From assembly GCA_017963125.1 (NCBI GenBank), contig JAGCUA010000009.1:232236-296235 (forward strand): 64,000 nucleotides of DNA. The letters are read 5' to 3'. The notes beneath the pieces were generated by a model. The model had not been told where the DNA came from. It saw only the letters and a list, made by a program, of their open reading frames with translations, and did no database searches. Positions 50,795 to 60,206 of this stretch are shown here, piece by piece (the first letter of the stretch is position 1; each line of letters begins with the position of its first letter). Source of the stretch: a bacterium (lineage in GTDB: Bacteria > UBP6 > UBA1177). The position numbers and the translations under genes were made by a program.

Positions 50795-52549
50795 ATGACA
50801 ACATTGGATTTCATTGAAGCCGGAACAAGAAAAAACGTTTCCGAAATTCAGGCTTTAGCTCTTACGATCATGAACGCGCCGGCAACTTCGGCTGTTTCAG
50901 TCAAAGATCTTTACACAGCAGCAATGCAGCAGACGAGCGCTGTTTTCTCGAACCAGACGATGCCGAAGATCGATGAAAGTTTTCCGGAAAACGCAAACGT
51001 CATCTCGAATTTCACCGGTGAAGACACATGCGAAACGGACTGGTTCGTAAAAATAGTTCCGACAACGGAAGAAGCTATCACGAATCCTGATTCGGCTGAC
51101 GAAAGAGAAGAACTTCTCGACATTATCAGAAGAGCTTCTTACGACCTTATCCAGCGTGAAATGTTCCTTCATTCCGTATATCTTACCGACAACCCTGATT
51201 TCAACTGCAGAATCGACATCACAGCTCCGGTCCAGTTCCCCAAACTGCTTCTCGACACGGCGATCCACTACTACCCGATCGATGACAAAACTTCAAAAAA
51301 TTATGCAAAAAGCCGCAAACTCGAAATGCCCTCTATAAGAATCGTATGCTACCCTGAATGGGAAAACGAAGAGTGGCTTTACTGGAAATCGAAAGCACAC
51401 AACGAAACCGAAGAAGAGCCCGAAAGACTTATGATGATCTACGACACTGAAACAAATACCGCTTTCCTGCTCGGCGCAAAGAACTTCTCGGAAATCAGAA
51501 AAGCTGTAAAAGTTTTAGCATGGAACACTTCGATCGAAGCGACTAACGGCGAATTCCTTCCGGTAAACGGAACCGCAAAAACAGTATCGATCAAAAAGAC
51601 TGTCAATAAAAAGAGCGACACAACTTCTGCAACATTCCTCACCGTCTCCTGCTGCGAAAGCGAGAGAAGTTTCTTCGGTCTCAACGCCCACGCTACAGAA
51701 ACTCCGGCTAAAGGCGAAGAAATTTCAGTCACGACAAGCGGCGACTCCGGACTTCTTCTGATCACTTCGGCACAGAATAAGAAGAAATTCATGATCAACT
51801 TCGGAAGAAACGGCTTCGGCTCGATCGACAGCGTCATTGCCGGCTCGAAAGAGGCTCCGCAGATCATTTCGGCAGAAAATCTCGCGCTCGTAAAAACCGC
51901 TGAAGACAAAAAAGAGTTCATCCTCAACCCGATGCTCTCTCCGAACGCAAAAATCCACACGCAGCTCAAACAGGAAGACAAAGACTTCCCGATGCCCGAA
52001 TACGTAGTTCTTCTGGTCAACGACGGATGCCTTCCCCCTGTAACGATGATAAAAGATCCCGATCTTATGACTTCGATGTGGTTCACCTATACCACCGAAT
52101 GCGACTGCTGTTCGGATTCCAAAGTGATCCCCGGGGGCAACTCCGATGCGACATGGGAAGTCGAAAGCGAAATCGAGATCTTCAACAAAATAGCAAAAAA
52201 AGGAAAATTCAAACTTATCGTTGTAAATACAGCACCTTACAGTGACAGCACGCGCGATCCTCTCGCAGACGAGCTCATTCTTTCGCTCTACACTAAGATC
52301 ACCAGAAACGAAATCGACTGGAAAGAATGGAAAGTTCTTCCGGGCTTCAACCTTCCTGACAAAGGAACGTTCAAGAACGTCAAGAAGGATTTCGACGCCG
52401 TTTACGACACTTTGAAGTTCTCGGCTGATCCGATGTATAAAGATCTGCTCCGCGATTCACTCGAAATGAAGATCGAGTATCTGAGAACTATCGATGCACC
52501 GCAGACTCTTACAGCTCCTTTCTACAAAATACTTGCAAAGCTTGTTTAA
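50795..52549 (+). CDS. Soluble protein of unknown function (584 aa)
   Basis: 584 residues with no signal peptide or membrane segment, starting at an ATG behind GGGAG. The composition is that of a well-folded cytosolic enzyme. A stretch VVLLVNDGCLPPVTMIKDPDLMTSMW near residues 410-435 weakly recalls the LPPV region of ATP-type phosphoenolpyruvate carboxykinases, and a Cys cluster (CDCC) follows, but I see no P-loop, so I do not assign a function. It has its own promoter and precedes a basic low-complexity protein by 43 nt. High codon bias toward C-ending codons suggests good expression. Confidence 0.8.
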   Translation: MTTLDFIEAGTRKNVSEIQALALTIMNAPATSAVSVKDLYTAAMQQTSAVFSNQTMPKIDESFPENANVISNFTGEDTCETDWFVKIVPTTEEAITNPDSADEREELLDIIRRASYDLIQREMFLHSVYLTDNPDFNCRIDITAPVQFPKLLLDTAIHYYPIDDKTSKNYAKSRKLEMPSIRIVCYPEWENEEWLYWKSKAHNETEEEPERLMMIYDTETNTAFLLGAKNFSEIRKAVKVLAWNTSIEATNGEFLPVNGTAKTVSIKKTVNKKSDTTSATFLTVSCCESERSFFGLNAHATETPAKGEEISVTTSGDSGLLLITSAQNKKKFMINFGRNGFGSIDSVIAGSKEAPQIISAENLALVKTAEDKKEFILNPMLSPNAKIHTQLKQEDKDFPMPEYVVLLVNDGCLPPVTMIKDPDLMTSMWFTYTTECDCCSDSKVIPGGNSDATWEVESEIEIFNKIAKKGKFKLIVVNTAPYSDSTRDPLADELILSLYTKITRNEIDWKEWKVLPGFNLPDKGTFKNVKKDFDAVYDTLKFSADPMYKDLLRDSLEMKIEYLRTIDAPQTLTAPFYKILAKLV

Positions 52550-52592
52550 GTATAACGATCTGATTTTATTCAACTAAATTGAGGATTTTTTC

Positions 52593-53318
52593 ATGAAAGA
52601 CACTTCACTTTTAGAGAAAATTTTAAGTAAATTTCTCTCTCACGAACAAATAGTCGCTCTGACCGAAGAAATTTCCAAAGGAGTTTCAGTAGTCAACGGC
52701 GTCATTGATAAGAACGAAAAAGTCAAAGCAAAAAAAGAGTTCGTCTTAGAAACATTCAGATCTGTTGACAGAATGATCGCCCAGTCGAACAAAATTCCAG
52801 CAACTTTCAAACTTTTTTACGACACGGCAAAAATCAAGATCCACGACCTTCTCGAACCGATAATCAGCGGAATGGTCATGGAAAACGATTTTTCAGACCT
52901 CGACGATATTCCAGATGTCAATAAAACAGACAGTTTCCAGAAACCTGAAAACAACGAAAGGACTCAGGGAAATCCCAACAACAATCAGCAGCAGAACGGC
53001 GGTGAACAGGGCAGCAGACGCAGAAGACGCAGACACGGACGCAACAGAAACAACAACCACAACGCGGAAACGTTCTCTGAAACCGCTCCTGTCAAACCGG
53101 AACCGAAACCTGAACCCGTACAGACGTTTCATGAAACGTCTCTACCAAACGAATCTAAACCCAAACCGGCAAAAAGAGGAAGGACACCTAAAAAGAATGA
53201 TGCAAAACCGGAATCCGAACCAAAACCGGAAACGCCTCAGACAAACGAAACTCCGGCGGCAAAAAAACCGGCGAGAAGAGGCAGAACACCCAGAAAACCT
53301 AAAGAAACGAATGAATAA
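52593..53318 (+). CDS. Protein with basic low-complexity C-terminal tail
   Basis: The 241-residue protein has a helical N-terminal domain (about 1-105), then a disordered half with an Asn/Gln-rich part, an Arg-rich run (SRRRRRRHGRNRNNN near 148-162), Pro/Glu/Lys repeats (KPEPKPEP) and a Lys/Arg tail with two KRGRTP/RRGRTP motifs like AT-hook or RNA-binding tails. It probably binds nucleic acid; this is inference from composition. It overlaps the peptidase gene start by 8 nt (ATGAATAA). Confidence 0.75.
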   Translation: MKDTSLLEKILSKFLSHEQIVALTEEISKGVSVVNGVIDKNEKVKAKKEFVLETFRSVDRMIAQSNKIPATFKLFYDTAKIKIHDLLEPIISGMVMENDFSDLDDIPDVNKTDSFQKPENNERTQGNPNNNQQQNGGEQGSRRRRRRHGRNRNNNHNAETFSETAPVKPEPKPEPVQTFHETSLPNESKPKPAKRGRTPKKNDAKPESEPKPETPQTNETPAAKKPARRGRTPRKPKETNE

Positions 53319-54687
53319 CATGAAAAAACTGTTTTTTGTTTTTATCGCACTTTTTTATTCTCTCACCTATGCCGAGACTCCAGTTTTTGATTTTTCGCCT
53401 GTTACGGAAGAAAATATTTCGCTTGTTCTCTACGACACCGAAACTCACAAAAACGTGCTCAGCATCAACGCGGAGAAACCTTTTCTCTATGCTTCGAACC
53501 TCAAACTTCTCACTTCCGCAGCCGCATTGAAACATCTGGGAGGCGGATTTAAATTCCTCACTCTTTTTTCGTTCGATAAAGAAAGCGGGACTCTCTACAT
53601 CAAAGCCGGAGGCGATCCGGAAATGGTGATCGAAAAACTGTGGGTGGTCGCTTCCGATCTCAAAAGACTCGGCATCAAAGGGATAAAAAAAGTTACCGTC
53701 GATGACTTTTTGTACGGCAAAAAGAGTGCCCTCACTGCAGAAAGCGGCGACAAAGGCGACAACGGATATTTAGCTTTCATCGCTCCGCTGAGCCTGAACT
53801 ACAACGCTGTAGCAATATTCGTCAAAGCGCACGAGGCGGATCAGCCGGTCGAAGTTTCGCTTTCGGCTCCCACACCTTACTTTTCGATAAAAAATACGGC
53901 GACAGGCACTGCAGACGGCAACAACCAGCTCGTGGTCGGAGCACAGAAAGCGGGAAATCAAACAGAGATAGTCATCAAAGGTTCGCTCGGTGCGGCAAGG
54001 ACAAAGCACGAGGCGGTATTCAAACGTGTCGCCGATCCGACGCGCTACTATATCGTTACGCTTCTCGACCTCATGGGCGAAAATGCTGAAACTCCGATCG
54101 AACGTGCAAAACTTGAAGATTCGTTTTTTGCTGCAAAAGAGAGGATAAATTTCACATACAAGAGCAATCCTCTGCGCGACATAATCAGAACCATGAACCT
54201 TTATTCTTCAAACTTCATCGCAGACAGTCTCCAGTTCTACCTTGGAGCGACCATTCGCGGAGACGCAAAGCAGGGTGTTGAAATCCTTAAAGAATTTGCC
54301 AAAAACGAACTTAATGAGACGATAGATATCGTAAACGGAAGCGGTCTCGGCAACGACAGGAACTATCTTACCGGGAATTTTTACATCAAACTGCTCCAGA
54401 ACGTTTTTTCCGATTACTACAGAAGCATCGATTTCTTTTCCTCGCTTCCGGTCATGGGAGAAGACGGAACATTGAAAAAAGCGAACACAAACAGCGAAAA
54501 TTCAGGCCTTATCCGCGGAAAAACCGGCTCTCTGACAGGTGTTGCGGCACTTTCAGGCGTTATGAAGGCAAAAAGCGGCAAACTTTATCTTTTCGCATTC
54601 GCGATAAACGGATTCCCTTCAAAAAGTTTCAAGCCGATGTGGGCTCTGCGCGACAGAATAATGAACGAGATCTGGGAAAAATATTAA
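53311..54687 (+). CDS. dacB: D-alanyl-D-alanine carboxypeptidase/endopeptidase, PBP4 type (family S13)
   Basis: 458 residues from ATG 53311; an ATG 9 nt later is equally good and begins a clean signal peptide (KKLFFVFIALFYSLTYA). The frame continues upstream inside the previous gene but without penicillin-binding-protein content. The S13 motifs are all present: SxxK at S62-N-L-K65, SxN in YSSNF near 299-301, and KTG in RGKTGSLTG near 403. PBP4 trims or opens murein peptides in the periplasm. It is coupled to the basic-tail gene and followed by a 179-aa unknown 2 nt after its stop. Confidence 0.9.
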   Translation: MNNMKKLFFVFIALFYSLTYAETPVFDFSPVTEENISLVLYDTETHKNVLSINAEKPFLYASNLKLLTSAAALKHLGGGFKFLTLFSFDKESGTLYIKAGGDPEMVIEKLWVVASDLKRLGIKGIKKVTVDDFLYGKKSALTAESGDKGDNGYLAFIAPLSLNYNAVAIFVKAHEADQPVEVSLSAPTPYFSIKNTATGTADGNNQLVVGAQKAGNQTEIVIKGSLGAARTKHEAVFKRVADPTRYYIVTLLDLMGENAETPIERAKLEDSFFAAKERINFTYKSNPLRDIIRTMNLYSSNFIADSLQFYLGATIRGDAKQGVEILKEFAKNELNETIDIVNGSGLGNDRNYLTGNFYIKLLQNVFSDYYRSIDFFSSLPVMGEDGTLKKANTNSENSGLIRGKTGSLTGVAALSGVMKAKSGKLYLFAFAINGFPSKSFKPMWALRDRIMNEIWEKY

Positions 54688-54689
54688 AG

Positions 54690-55229
54690 ATGCTGATACA
54701 TTCGGCCACCAGCATAAACTATCTCGGTAGGAACCTCAGGATCAACTCCCCTTCCGAATTTTCCAGCGATTCGACGATACTCGTCCTGACAAAAAAGATA
54801 AAAATCCCCTGCGGCATCAAAGAAAAAACCAGAATAACTTCGGAAGAGATCGCAAAATCGAACGGACTCAGGAAATTCCTCAAATTTTCAGAAGGAACAA
54901 GCGTGAAAGTCGGAAGTTTCGAGATCAAAATGGCTGAAAGCAGCGGTGATAAAAGCAAATTCAACTTTTTTATCAACGACGAACTTTATTTTATGACCTT
55001 TCTTCCTGAAATCCGCTTTCCTTTTCCGGAAAACATCACTCTGCTCATCCAGGCTGATCCTGATTACTTTTCCGAAAACGATTTTCAGGAAATAGAAAAA
55101 TTCATTGCCGGAAGCGGACCTGAAAAAACAATAATTTCAGGGCATTATTCCGAAGAATGGTTTCAGACATTCAAAAACAGAAAAAATATCGAAGTCCGGA
55201 ACGAAATATCCCAGCAGACAATATTTTAA
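54690..55229 (+). CDS. Small protein of unknown function (179 aa)
   Basis: 179 residues from an ATG that follows the dacB stop by 2 nt; a frame reaching back to 54639 lies within dacB. It has no signal peptide or TM. Strand-rich pattern with repeated hydrophobic pieces (STILVLTKKIKIPCG, SVKVGSFEIKMAES, FNFFINDELYFMTFLPEIRF, ITLLIQAD), ending in a helix. The alternation of strand and turn loosely resembles a metallo-beta-lactamase-fold core without its metal ligands, but I would not name it. Likely in the dacB operon. Confidence 0.65.
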   Translation: MLIHSATSINYLGRNLRINSPSEFSSDSTILVLTKKIKIPCGIKEKTRITSEEIAKSNGLRKFLKFSEGTSVKVGSFEIKMAESSGDKSKFNFFINDELYFMTFLPEIRFPFPENITLLIQADPDYFSENDFQEIEKFIAGSGPEKTIISGHYSEEWFQTFKNRKNIEVRNEISQQTIF

Positions 55230-55252
55230 ATTTCTTTTTATTGATTTTCTTA

Positions 55253-55280
55253 TTGATTTTAAATCATTGACTTATATAAT
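55253..55280 (+). promoter_or_regulatory. Promoter of the TSP3/vWA lipoprotein gene
   Basis: TTGATT (55253-55258), 16-nt spacer, perfect TATAAT (55275-55280), 39 nt before the chosen start. It excludes the in-frame ATG at 55290 as the likely start. Confidence 0.65.
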
Positions 55281-55319
55281 ACTCCGGTTTTGATTTTAGT
55301 TTTTTTCATGGAGTGGCGT

Positions 55320-57074
55320 ATGAAAAAGTTATTGATTCAGGCGATTTGTTTTTTCTTTCTGCTCGGACTCGTTTCGTGCGGAGCAGAAGATGAAGAAGGA
55401 ACCGATACCGCTTCGGGCGGCGGCGACAAAACAGACACAGCAGATTCCGGTTCTGGAGACACCGATTCAGGCGACAGCGGAAGCGGTGACACGACAACGG
55501 ATACAGACAATCCGGCCGACACAGGCATAGATCCCACGGACCCGGATCAGAGCAGCTGTATCTGCGGATCAGACGACGATGATGCCGATGAAGACGGTAT
55601 TTCGAACGGCGTCGAAGGTTGCGAAGATCTCGACAGAGATTCACTTCCCAACTGTATGGATCCCGACAGCGACGGAGACGGAATTTCCGACAAAGAAGAA
55701 TGTCCGCAGCAGCCGTGCAAAGATACCGACGGTGATGACCTCCCCGATTTTCTGGATAAGGACAGCGACAATGACGGACTTTTCGATAAAAAGGAAAAAG
55801 AATACGGCACCGATCCTTATAACAATGACACCGACGGCGACGGCGATGACGATATGGCTGAAATAGCATTCAACACGGATCCGCTCGACGACAACAGCCA
55901 CGTTCCGGCAGGAAGTATCTATGTCGTTCTCCCCTACAATGCAAACTGGAATGCAAGCAGAACATGGGAATTTGACACCGACATTTCAAAAATAGATGTT
56001 GCATTCATGCTTGATCTTTCGGGCTCAATGGAAGAAGAACAGGCAAACCTTAAGGAAAAAATCAAAACCGACGTCGTTGAGAAAGTTAAAACTTTGAATG
56101 AAGGAACGCTTGACGCGGCCTATGCTTTCGTCCACTTCATGGATTTTGACAACGACATGGACAAGGTTTACAAAGTCGATACGCTCATAACGACTGATAT
56201 TGACGAACTCAAAGCAGCTATCGACAGCACTCCGACACCTTACGGCGGCACGGAATGTGACTGGCTTGTCCTTTATGCCGCAACTACAAGCGAAGATATT
56301 ATCGGGCAGTGTTCAACTGACCCTGAAGTCGCATGGATGCCCGGTCTTTCGTCGGAAAAAGCAAACTGCAACATTCCTCTTCCTGACTGCACAGGACGCG
56401 TCGGCAACCGTGCCGGTCTCTGCTTCCGCGAAAAAGCGATGCCGATCCTCATTCAAATCACCGATGAAGGTCCGACAGACACATATATGCCGCCTATAAA
56501 CGAAAAGGCTTCAGATCTGGCTATTCAGACAATGGCTGCCCAGAATGCAAAATTTATCGGGATCGATTCTTCAAAAACAAGCGGTACAAAGGTAATAACC
56601 GATTATTTTGAGACAGTTGCCAATGTCACTGGAACTCTTGACGCAAACGGCAAATCATTCAATTTTGCAGTCGGCAGCGATGCTATTGCAGCCGACGGAA
56701 AGGCGATGAGCGAAAAAATCGGCGAAGCTATCGAATCTCTCACCTCTTTCGTCCAGATGGATGTATGGGTTGCAGGAAACTCAAATCAGGTATGCGAAGG
56801 CACCAACCAGAGTATCGCAGACTTCATTCTCGGAGGGATCCCCGTTAAAGCTGAACCGCCGGAAGGAGCTTCAATCGATGCGGCAAACATGAAATTCCGC
56901 GACGTAAATCCCGGAACAGTCGTAACCTTTGATGTTCAGTTCCACAACGATTTCTGTCCGAATACTACCAGTGCTCCGGTTCTCTACAAAGCTGAAGCCA
57001 TGGTTTTGGGCGAAGGCGCGTATCTGTCGAAAAAAGAAGTCCAGATCATTGTTCCGGAAAGCGAAACCAAATAG
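55320..57074 (+). CDS. Lipoprotein with calcium-binding (TSP type 3-like) repeats and a vWA domain
   Basis: 584 residues from an ATG with GGAG upstream. It has a lipoprotein signal (FFLLGLVSC, Cys near 21), a Gly/Ser/Asp/Thr linker (about 25-85), then repeats of the DSDGDGISDKEE and DTDGDDLPDFLDKDSDNDGL type that bind calcium (about 88-195), then a vWA domain (about 215-440) with an intact metal site: MLDLSGSM, GGTECDW and ITDEG. The last 110 residues are beta-rich. Such proteins sit on the cell surface and bind ligands or matrix. It is a single-gene unit with a strong promoter. Confidence 0.88.
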   Translation: MKKLLIQAICFFFLLGLVSCGAEDEEGTDTASGGGDKTDTADSGSGDTDSGDSGSGDTTTDTDNPADTGIDPTDPDQSSCICGSDDDDADEDGISNGVEGCEDLDRDSLPNCMDPDSDGDGISDKEECPQQPCKDTDGDDLPDFLDKDSDNDGLFDKKEKEYGTDPYNNDTDGDGDDDMAEIAFNTDPLDDNSHVPAGSIYVVLPYNANWNASRTWEFDTDISKIDVAFMLDLSGSMEEEQANLKEKIKTDVVEKVKTLNEGTLDAAYAFVHFMDFDNDMDKVYKVDTLITTDIDELKAAIDSTPTPYGGTECDWLVLYAATTSEDIIGQCSTDPEVAWMPGLSSEKANCNIPLPDCTGRVGNRAGLCFREKAMPILIQITDEGPTDTYMPPINEKASDLAIQTMAAQNAKFIGIDSSKTSGTKVITDYFETVANVTGTLDANGKSFNFAVGSDAIAADGKAMSEKIGEAIESLTSFVQMDVWVAGNSNQVCEGTNQSIADFILGGIPVKAEPPEGASIDAANMKFRDVNPGTVVTFDVQFHNDFCPNTTSAPVLYKAEAMVLGEGAYLSKKEVQIIVPESETK

Positions 57075-57112
57075 CCGGAATATTCCCTGTACAGGATTTT
57101 TTTCAGAACTTT

Positions 57113-57400
57113 TCAGATTGACTTTAAAATATCGAGGATAGAAGCTCTTATAATCGAGCTGAACATTCTGTAAAGAAGCGGGATTTCAATATTTATGTCG
57201 ATAACACCGTTTCTGAATGTCATAAGTCCTTTGATGGTTTTGCCTGCAAATTCAACCGATTCCGCAGACTTGTTGATTTTAAGCCTTATATCTTCGGTCG
57301 GGACCTTTTTCGCGACCATCTTTTCAAGGTTTTCATCGATCCATTTCCAGACATATTCTTTCGATTTTTCAGGTTTGTAGTTGATATTTACAGTTGACAT
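57113..57400 (-). CDS. Small protein, possibly of the polyhydroxyalkanoic-acid-system (PHA_gran_rgn-like) type
   Basis: The 95-residue protein starts with a strand (STVNINYKPEKS), then a helix (KEYVWKWIDENLEKMVAKK), then beta strands (FAGKTIKGLMTFRNGVIDINIEIP) and a C-terminal helix (MFSSIIRASILDILKSI). The order and the closing strand-helix recall small proteins annotated as PHA-system, which are of uncertain function. Its start overlaps the Lon-family gene's stop (TAATG), so it is coupled to that protease. The family call is tentative. Confidence 0.5.
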   Translation of the reverse strand: MSTVNINYKPEKSKEYVWKWIDENLEKMVAKKVPTEDIRLKINKSAESVEFAGKTIKGLMTFRNGVIDINIEIPLLYRMFSSIIRASILDILKSI

Positions 57401-59781
57401 TATTTATCTCCCTCTCCTCTAAGTGCTTCAAGTTTGCTGTCTATCTTTTCAAAGACCGAACCTTTCGTGAACTTGCCGTCCTTTCCTCTCGTTCCGGCGG
57501 GAACACCTGTCAGGATCTCGATTCCCTCGAGAACGTTCTTTATCGCGTAAATGTGGAATTTCCCGTTTTCGACAGCTTTGACCACATCGTCGCTGAGATT
57601 GAGATTGGCCACATTCTGGATCGGGATCACAACGCCTTGATCACCTGTGAGCCCTCTGAGACTGCATATTTCGAAAAATCCTTCTATTTTCTCGTTTACA
57701 CCGCCTATCGGCTGTATCTCACCCATCTGGTTGATCGAACCGGTAACTGCGATCGACTGCTTTATCGGAACATCGCCGAGTGCCGACATAAGTGCGTAAA
57801 GCTCTGTCGAACTTGCGCTGTCGCCGTCTACTCCGCCGTAACTCTGCTCGAATGCGATCGAAGCAGAGAAAGAAAGCGGCTTTTTGACTGCGAAGAGCCC
57901 GCCAAGATAACCAGCTAAAATCATTGAACCTTTATCGTGTATTGCACCGGAAAGCATCGCTTCGCGCTCGATGTTTACGATCTCTCTCTGGCCTGCAAAA
58001 GCCTTAGCCGTGATACGTGACGGGATCCCGAAGCTGAAATCGCCTATCTGATAGACCGCCAGACCGTTGATCTGCCCTACTTTCGCCCCTTTGACATCGA
58101 TCAGGATCGTTCCTTTCTTTATTGACTCGAAATAGTGCTCGCGGAATCTGTCGTACCTCTTTTCGCGGCTTTCTATCGCGGTGATGACCATATCTTCCGA
58201 AACCACTTTTTTGTTCTTATGGCGCGCCCAGTAAACAGCTTCGACAATGATCTCAACGATGTCGCTTGCATGGACGCGGTATTTCGTCTGGTCTTCCGCA
58301 CGTCTCGAGCTGTAGAAAAGAAGCCTTCTTATAGCCGAAAGATCAAACGGAAGCTCGCAGTCTTCGTTGACGATCCTCGAAATAAACCCGATGAGAGTGT
58401 CGGTCGTTGATGCGTTGACGTCCACAACCGATTCGAAATCGGCTTTTACTTTGAAAATGCGCCTGAATTCGGGGTCATGCTCGTAAAGCAGATGGTAAAT
58501 ATTCTCGTCGCCGATAAGAACGACCTTTATTTCAAGCGGAACAGGTTCCGGATTCGGCGCTGAAATAACGCGGTATTTGAAGTCAGCATCCATATCTTCG
58601 ATTTTTATGAATCTGTTGCGGACAGCGCGTTTCAAAGCAACCCACGCATAGTAGTTTTTCAGGATATCGTCAGCCTGAATTATGAGAAATCCGCCGTTGG
58701 CACGGTGCAGAGCGCCCGGTTTGAGCCTTGTGAAGTCGGTGAAAAGAGAATTATGGTTTTCTTCATATTCAAAGTAACCGATGATGTTCTGGAAAGTCGG
58801 GTTCGTCTCGTAAATTACCGGCGCACCTTTGAGATCCTTGTTGTTTATAAGCAGATTGACCTTGTATTCCTTGAAATCGGGGATCAGAGTCTTCATCGGA
58901 TCGACTTTTCCTTCAAGAAAATCGCGGTAAGTGAAGAAATCGGAGAAATTGATGACAGTAAAATCAGCTATTGAATCAAGATATTCCCTGACTCCTTCGT
59001 TTTTGCCGTATTTTTTAGCAAGGTCGTTCAGCGGCTCTGAAATTATCTTCTTGACCGTTGTCCGCTGAAGATCGCTCATTCTTTCCTTATATTCCTTTTC
59101 GATTTTTCTGTCCTGATGAAAGTAAGCGATGAGCTTTTCCTGAAGCTGCGACTCGTTTTTTCTGATTTTATCTTTCTCCTTTTCACTAAGGGACTCGTAT
59201 TTCTCGCGGTCTATCGGCTTACCTTTTACAACCGGATTCAGAACAAGTCCGTTTTCCGTCGAACTCAGAGCAAAATCGAGTTTAGCCGCCTCCTCTTCAA
59301 GTTCATTGTAGCTTTTCTGCATCGCGTCTCGGTAGGTCTGGGCGACTTCGGCACGCAGACTTTCAAAGTTTTCGCTTTCCATCTGTCTCGGGATCTGCTC
59401 GATGAAACCCTCAAGCAGCTCGCCCATATCCTTGATGAACTTTTCGCCGCTTCCAGCCTTCATAAAAAGCATGTTCGGCGAATCGTAGTCCTCGAAATTG
59501 AAGACATAGAGCAGATCATCAGGAACAGGCAGATGTTTTGCGACATCCTCGATATATTTCCTGACATTCGAAGTTTTTCCGCTTCCCGGATCGCCGGCAA
59601 CGTAAATATTGAACCCTTTTTTACTTACATCCATACCGAAATCGAGAGCCTCGAAGCCTCTTTTCTGGAACGAAAGAAGCGAAACAGGCTTGATTTCATT
59701 TGTGGTTTTGCCTTTATATTTGGCAAGTTCCGGATAGTATCTCAAATCCTTCGGTTTAAGTTCCTTGATTGCTGACTTCAT
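57400..59781 (-). CDS. Lon-family ATP-dependent protease with AAA_32-type N-terminus
   Basis: 793 residues from an ATG with GGAGG upstream. Walker A is GDPGSGKT (63-70) in an atypical AAA module interrupted by a long coiled-coil insertion, as in the AAA_32 Lon-like group (YcbZ/LonB relatives). The C-terminal Lon protease domain has the Ser-Lys dyad: Ser near 653 in GGVDGDSASST and Lys near 696 in IGGVNEKIEGF. The classical LonA N-domain is absent. These proteases degrade selected or damaged proteins using ATP. It is coupled to the 95-aa gene downstream. Assignment firm; substrates unknown. Confidence 0.93.
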   Translation of the reverse strand: MKSAIKELKPKDLRYYPELAKYKGKTTNEIKPVSLLSFQKRGFEALDFGMDVSKKGFNIYVAGDPGSGKTSNVRKYIEDVAKHLPVPDDLLYVFNFEDYDSPNMLFMKAGSGEKFIKDMGELLEGFIEQIPRQMESENFESLRAEVAQTYRDAMQKSYNELEEEAAKLDFALSSTENGLVLNPVVKGKPIDREKYESLSEKEKDKIRKNESQLQEKLIAYFHQDRKIEKEYKERMSDLQRTTVKKIISEPLNDLAKKYGKNEGVREYLDSIADFTVINFSDFFTYRDFLEGKVDPMKTLIPDFKEYKVNLLINNKDLKGAPVIYETNPTFQNIIGYFEYEENHNSLFTDFTRLKPGALHRANGGFLIIQADDILKNYYAWVALKRAVRNRFIKIEDMDADFKYRVISAPNPEPVPLEIKVVLIGDENIYHLLYEHDPEFRRIFKVKADFESVVDVNASTTDTLIGFISRIVNEDCELPFDLSAIRRLLFYSSRRAEDQTKYRVHASDIVEIIVEAVYWARHKNKKVVSEDMVITAIESREKRYDRFREHYFESIKKGTILIDVKGAKVGQINGLAVYQIGDFSFGIPSRITAKAFAGQREIVNIEREAMLSGAIHDKGSMILAGYLGGLFAVKKPLSFSASIAFEQSYGGVDGDSASSTELYALMSALGDVPIKQSIAVTGSINQMGEIQPIGGVNEKIEGFFEICSLRGLTGDQGVVIPIQNVANLNLSDDVVKAVENGKFHIYAIKNVLEGIEILTGVPAGTRGKDGKFTKGSVFEKIDSKLEALRGEGDK

Positions 59782-59834
59782 TTTATCCTCCATGATCTAC
59801 TAAAAACAGAGCACTTTATATTTTTTAAAATTTT

Positions 59835-60206
59835 TTACAAAGAAATCGGCAAAAACCTGGAGATTTTCCTTTTTACGGCTCTGAAAAAGCGGTAAACTCT
59901 TGATTTTGCCTTTTGAACAGGAATGTTTGTCACAATTCCTACAATGTCGAAGACACTTATCGGAGGATCGAATTTTCTCACATTGTCACCGGCAGTTACA
60001 GCGATAAATCCTTCTATTTTCACGATGCGGTGGACAATATATCTCGAATCTCTGCGGTAAACGACCACTTGGCCTGCCCTGAGTTCATCAATTTTAACTG
60101 GTGTCGCCGTCACTTTGTCGCCTATTTTGAGCACAGGTTCCATGCTTGAGGAAACAACCGTAAAATACTGCGGAAAACCGCTGAGTTTTTCATCAGATCC
60201 CGTCAT
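59835..60206 (-). CDS. Signal peptidase I-like protein, SipW type
   Basis: The 123-residue protein has the S26 catalytic serine in VVSSSMEPVLKIGD (Ser21) and, in place of the Lys of ordinary signal peptidases, His59 in RYIVHRIV, which marks the SipW/archaeal ER type. The region GDNVRKFDPPISVFDIVG matches box E. Unusually, no TM precedes the active site and the C-terminus is basic (RFFRAVKRKISRFL), perhaps an amphipathic anchor. It may instead be a self-cleaving S24-like peptidase. It overlaps the glycosyltransferase gene by ATGA. Confidence 0.78.
   Translation of the reverse strand: MTGSDEKLSGFPQYFTVVSSSMEPVLKIGDKVTATPVKIDELRAGQVVVYRRDSRYIVHRIVKIEGFIAVTAGDNVRKFDPPISVFDIVGIVTNIPVQKAKSRVYRFFRAVKRKISRFLPISL

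Noticed and set aside
52915..53310. N-terminal extension of the dacB frame into the preceding gene
   Set aside because: The region reads as Lys/Arg/Asn-rich nonsense in this frame and is the coding region of the basic-tail protein in another; a signal peptide begins at 53311/53320.
55306..55869. Cys/Arg-rich frame of 187 codons antisense to the lipoprotein
   Set aside because: It mirrors the Asp-rich repeats; Cys/Arg richness is the complement of GAC/GAT/GGA codons.
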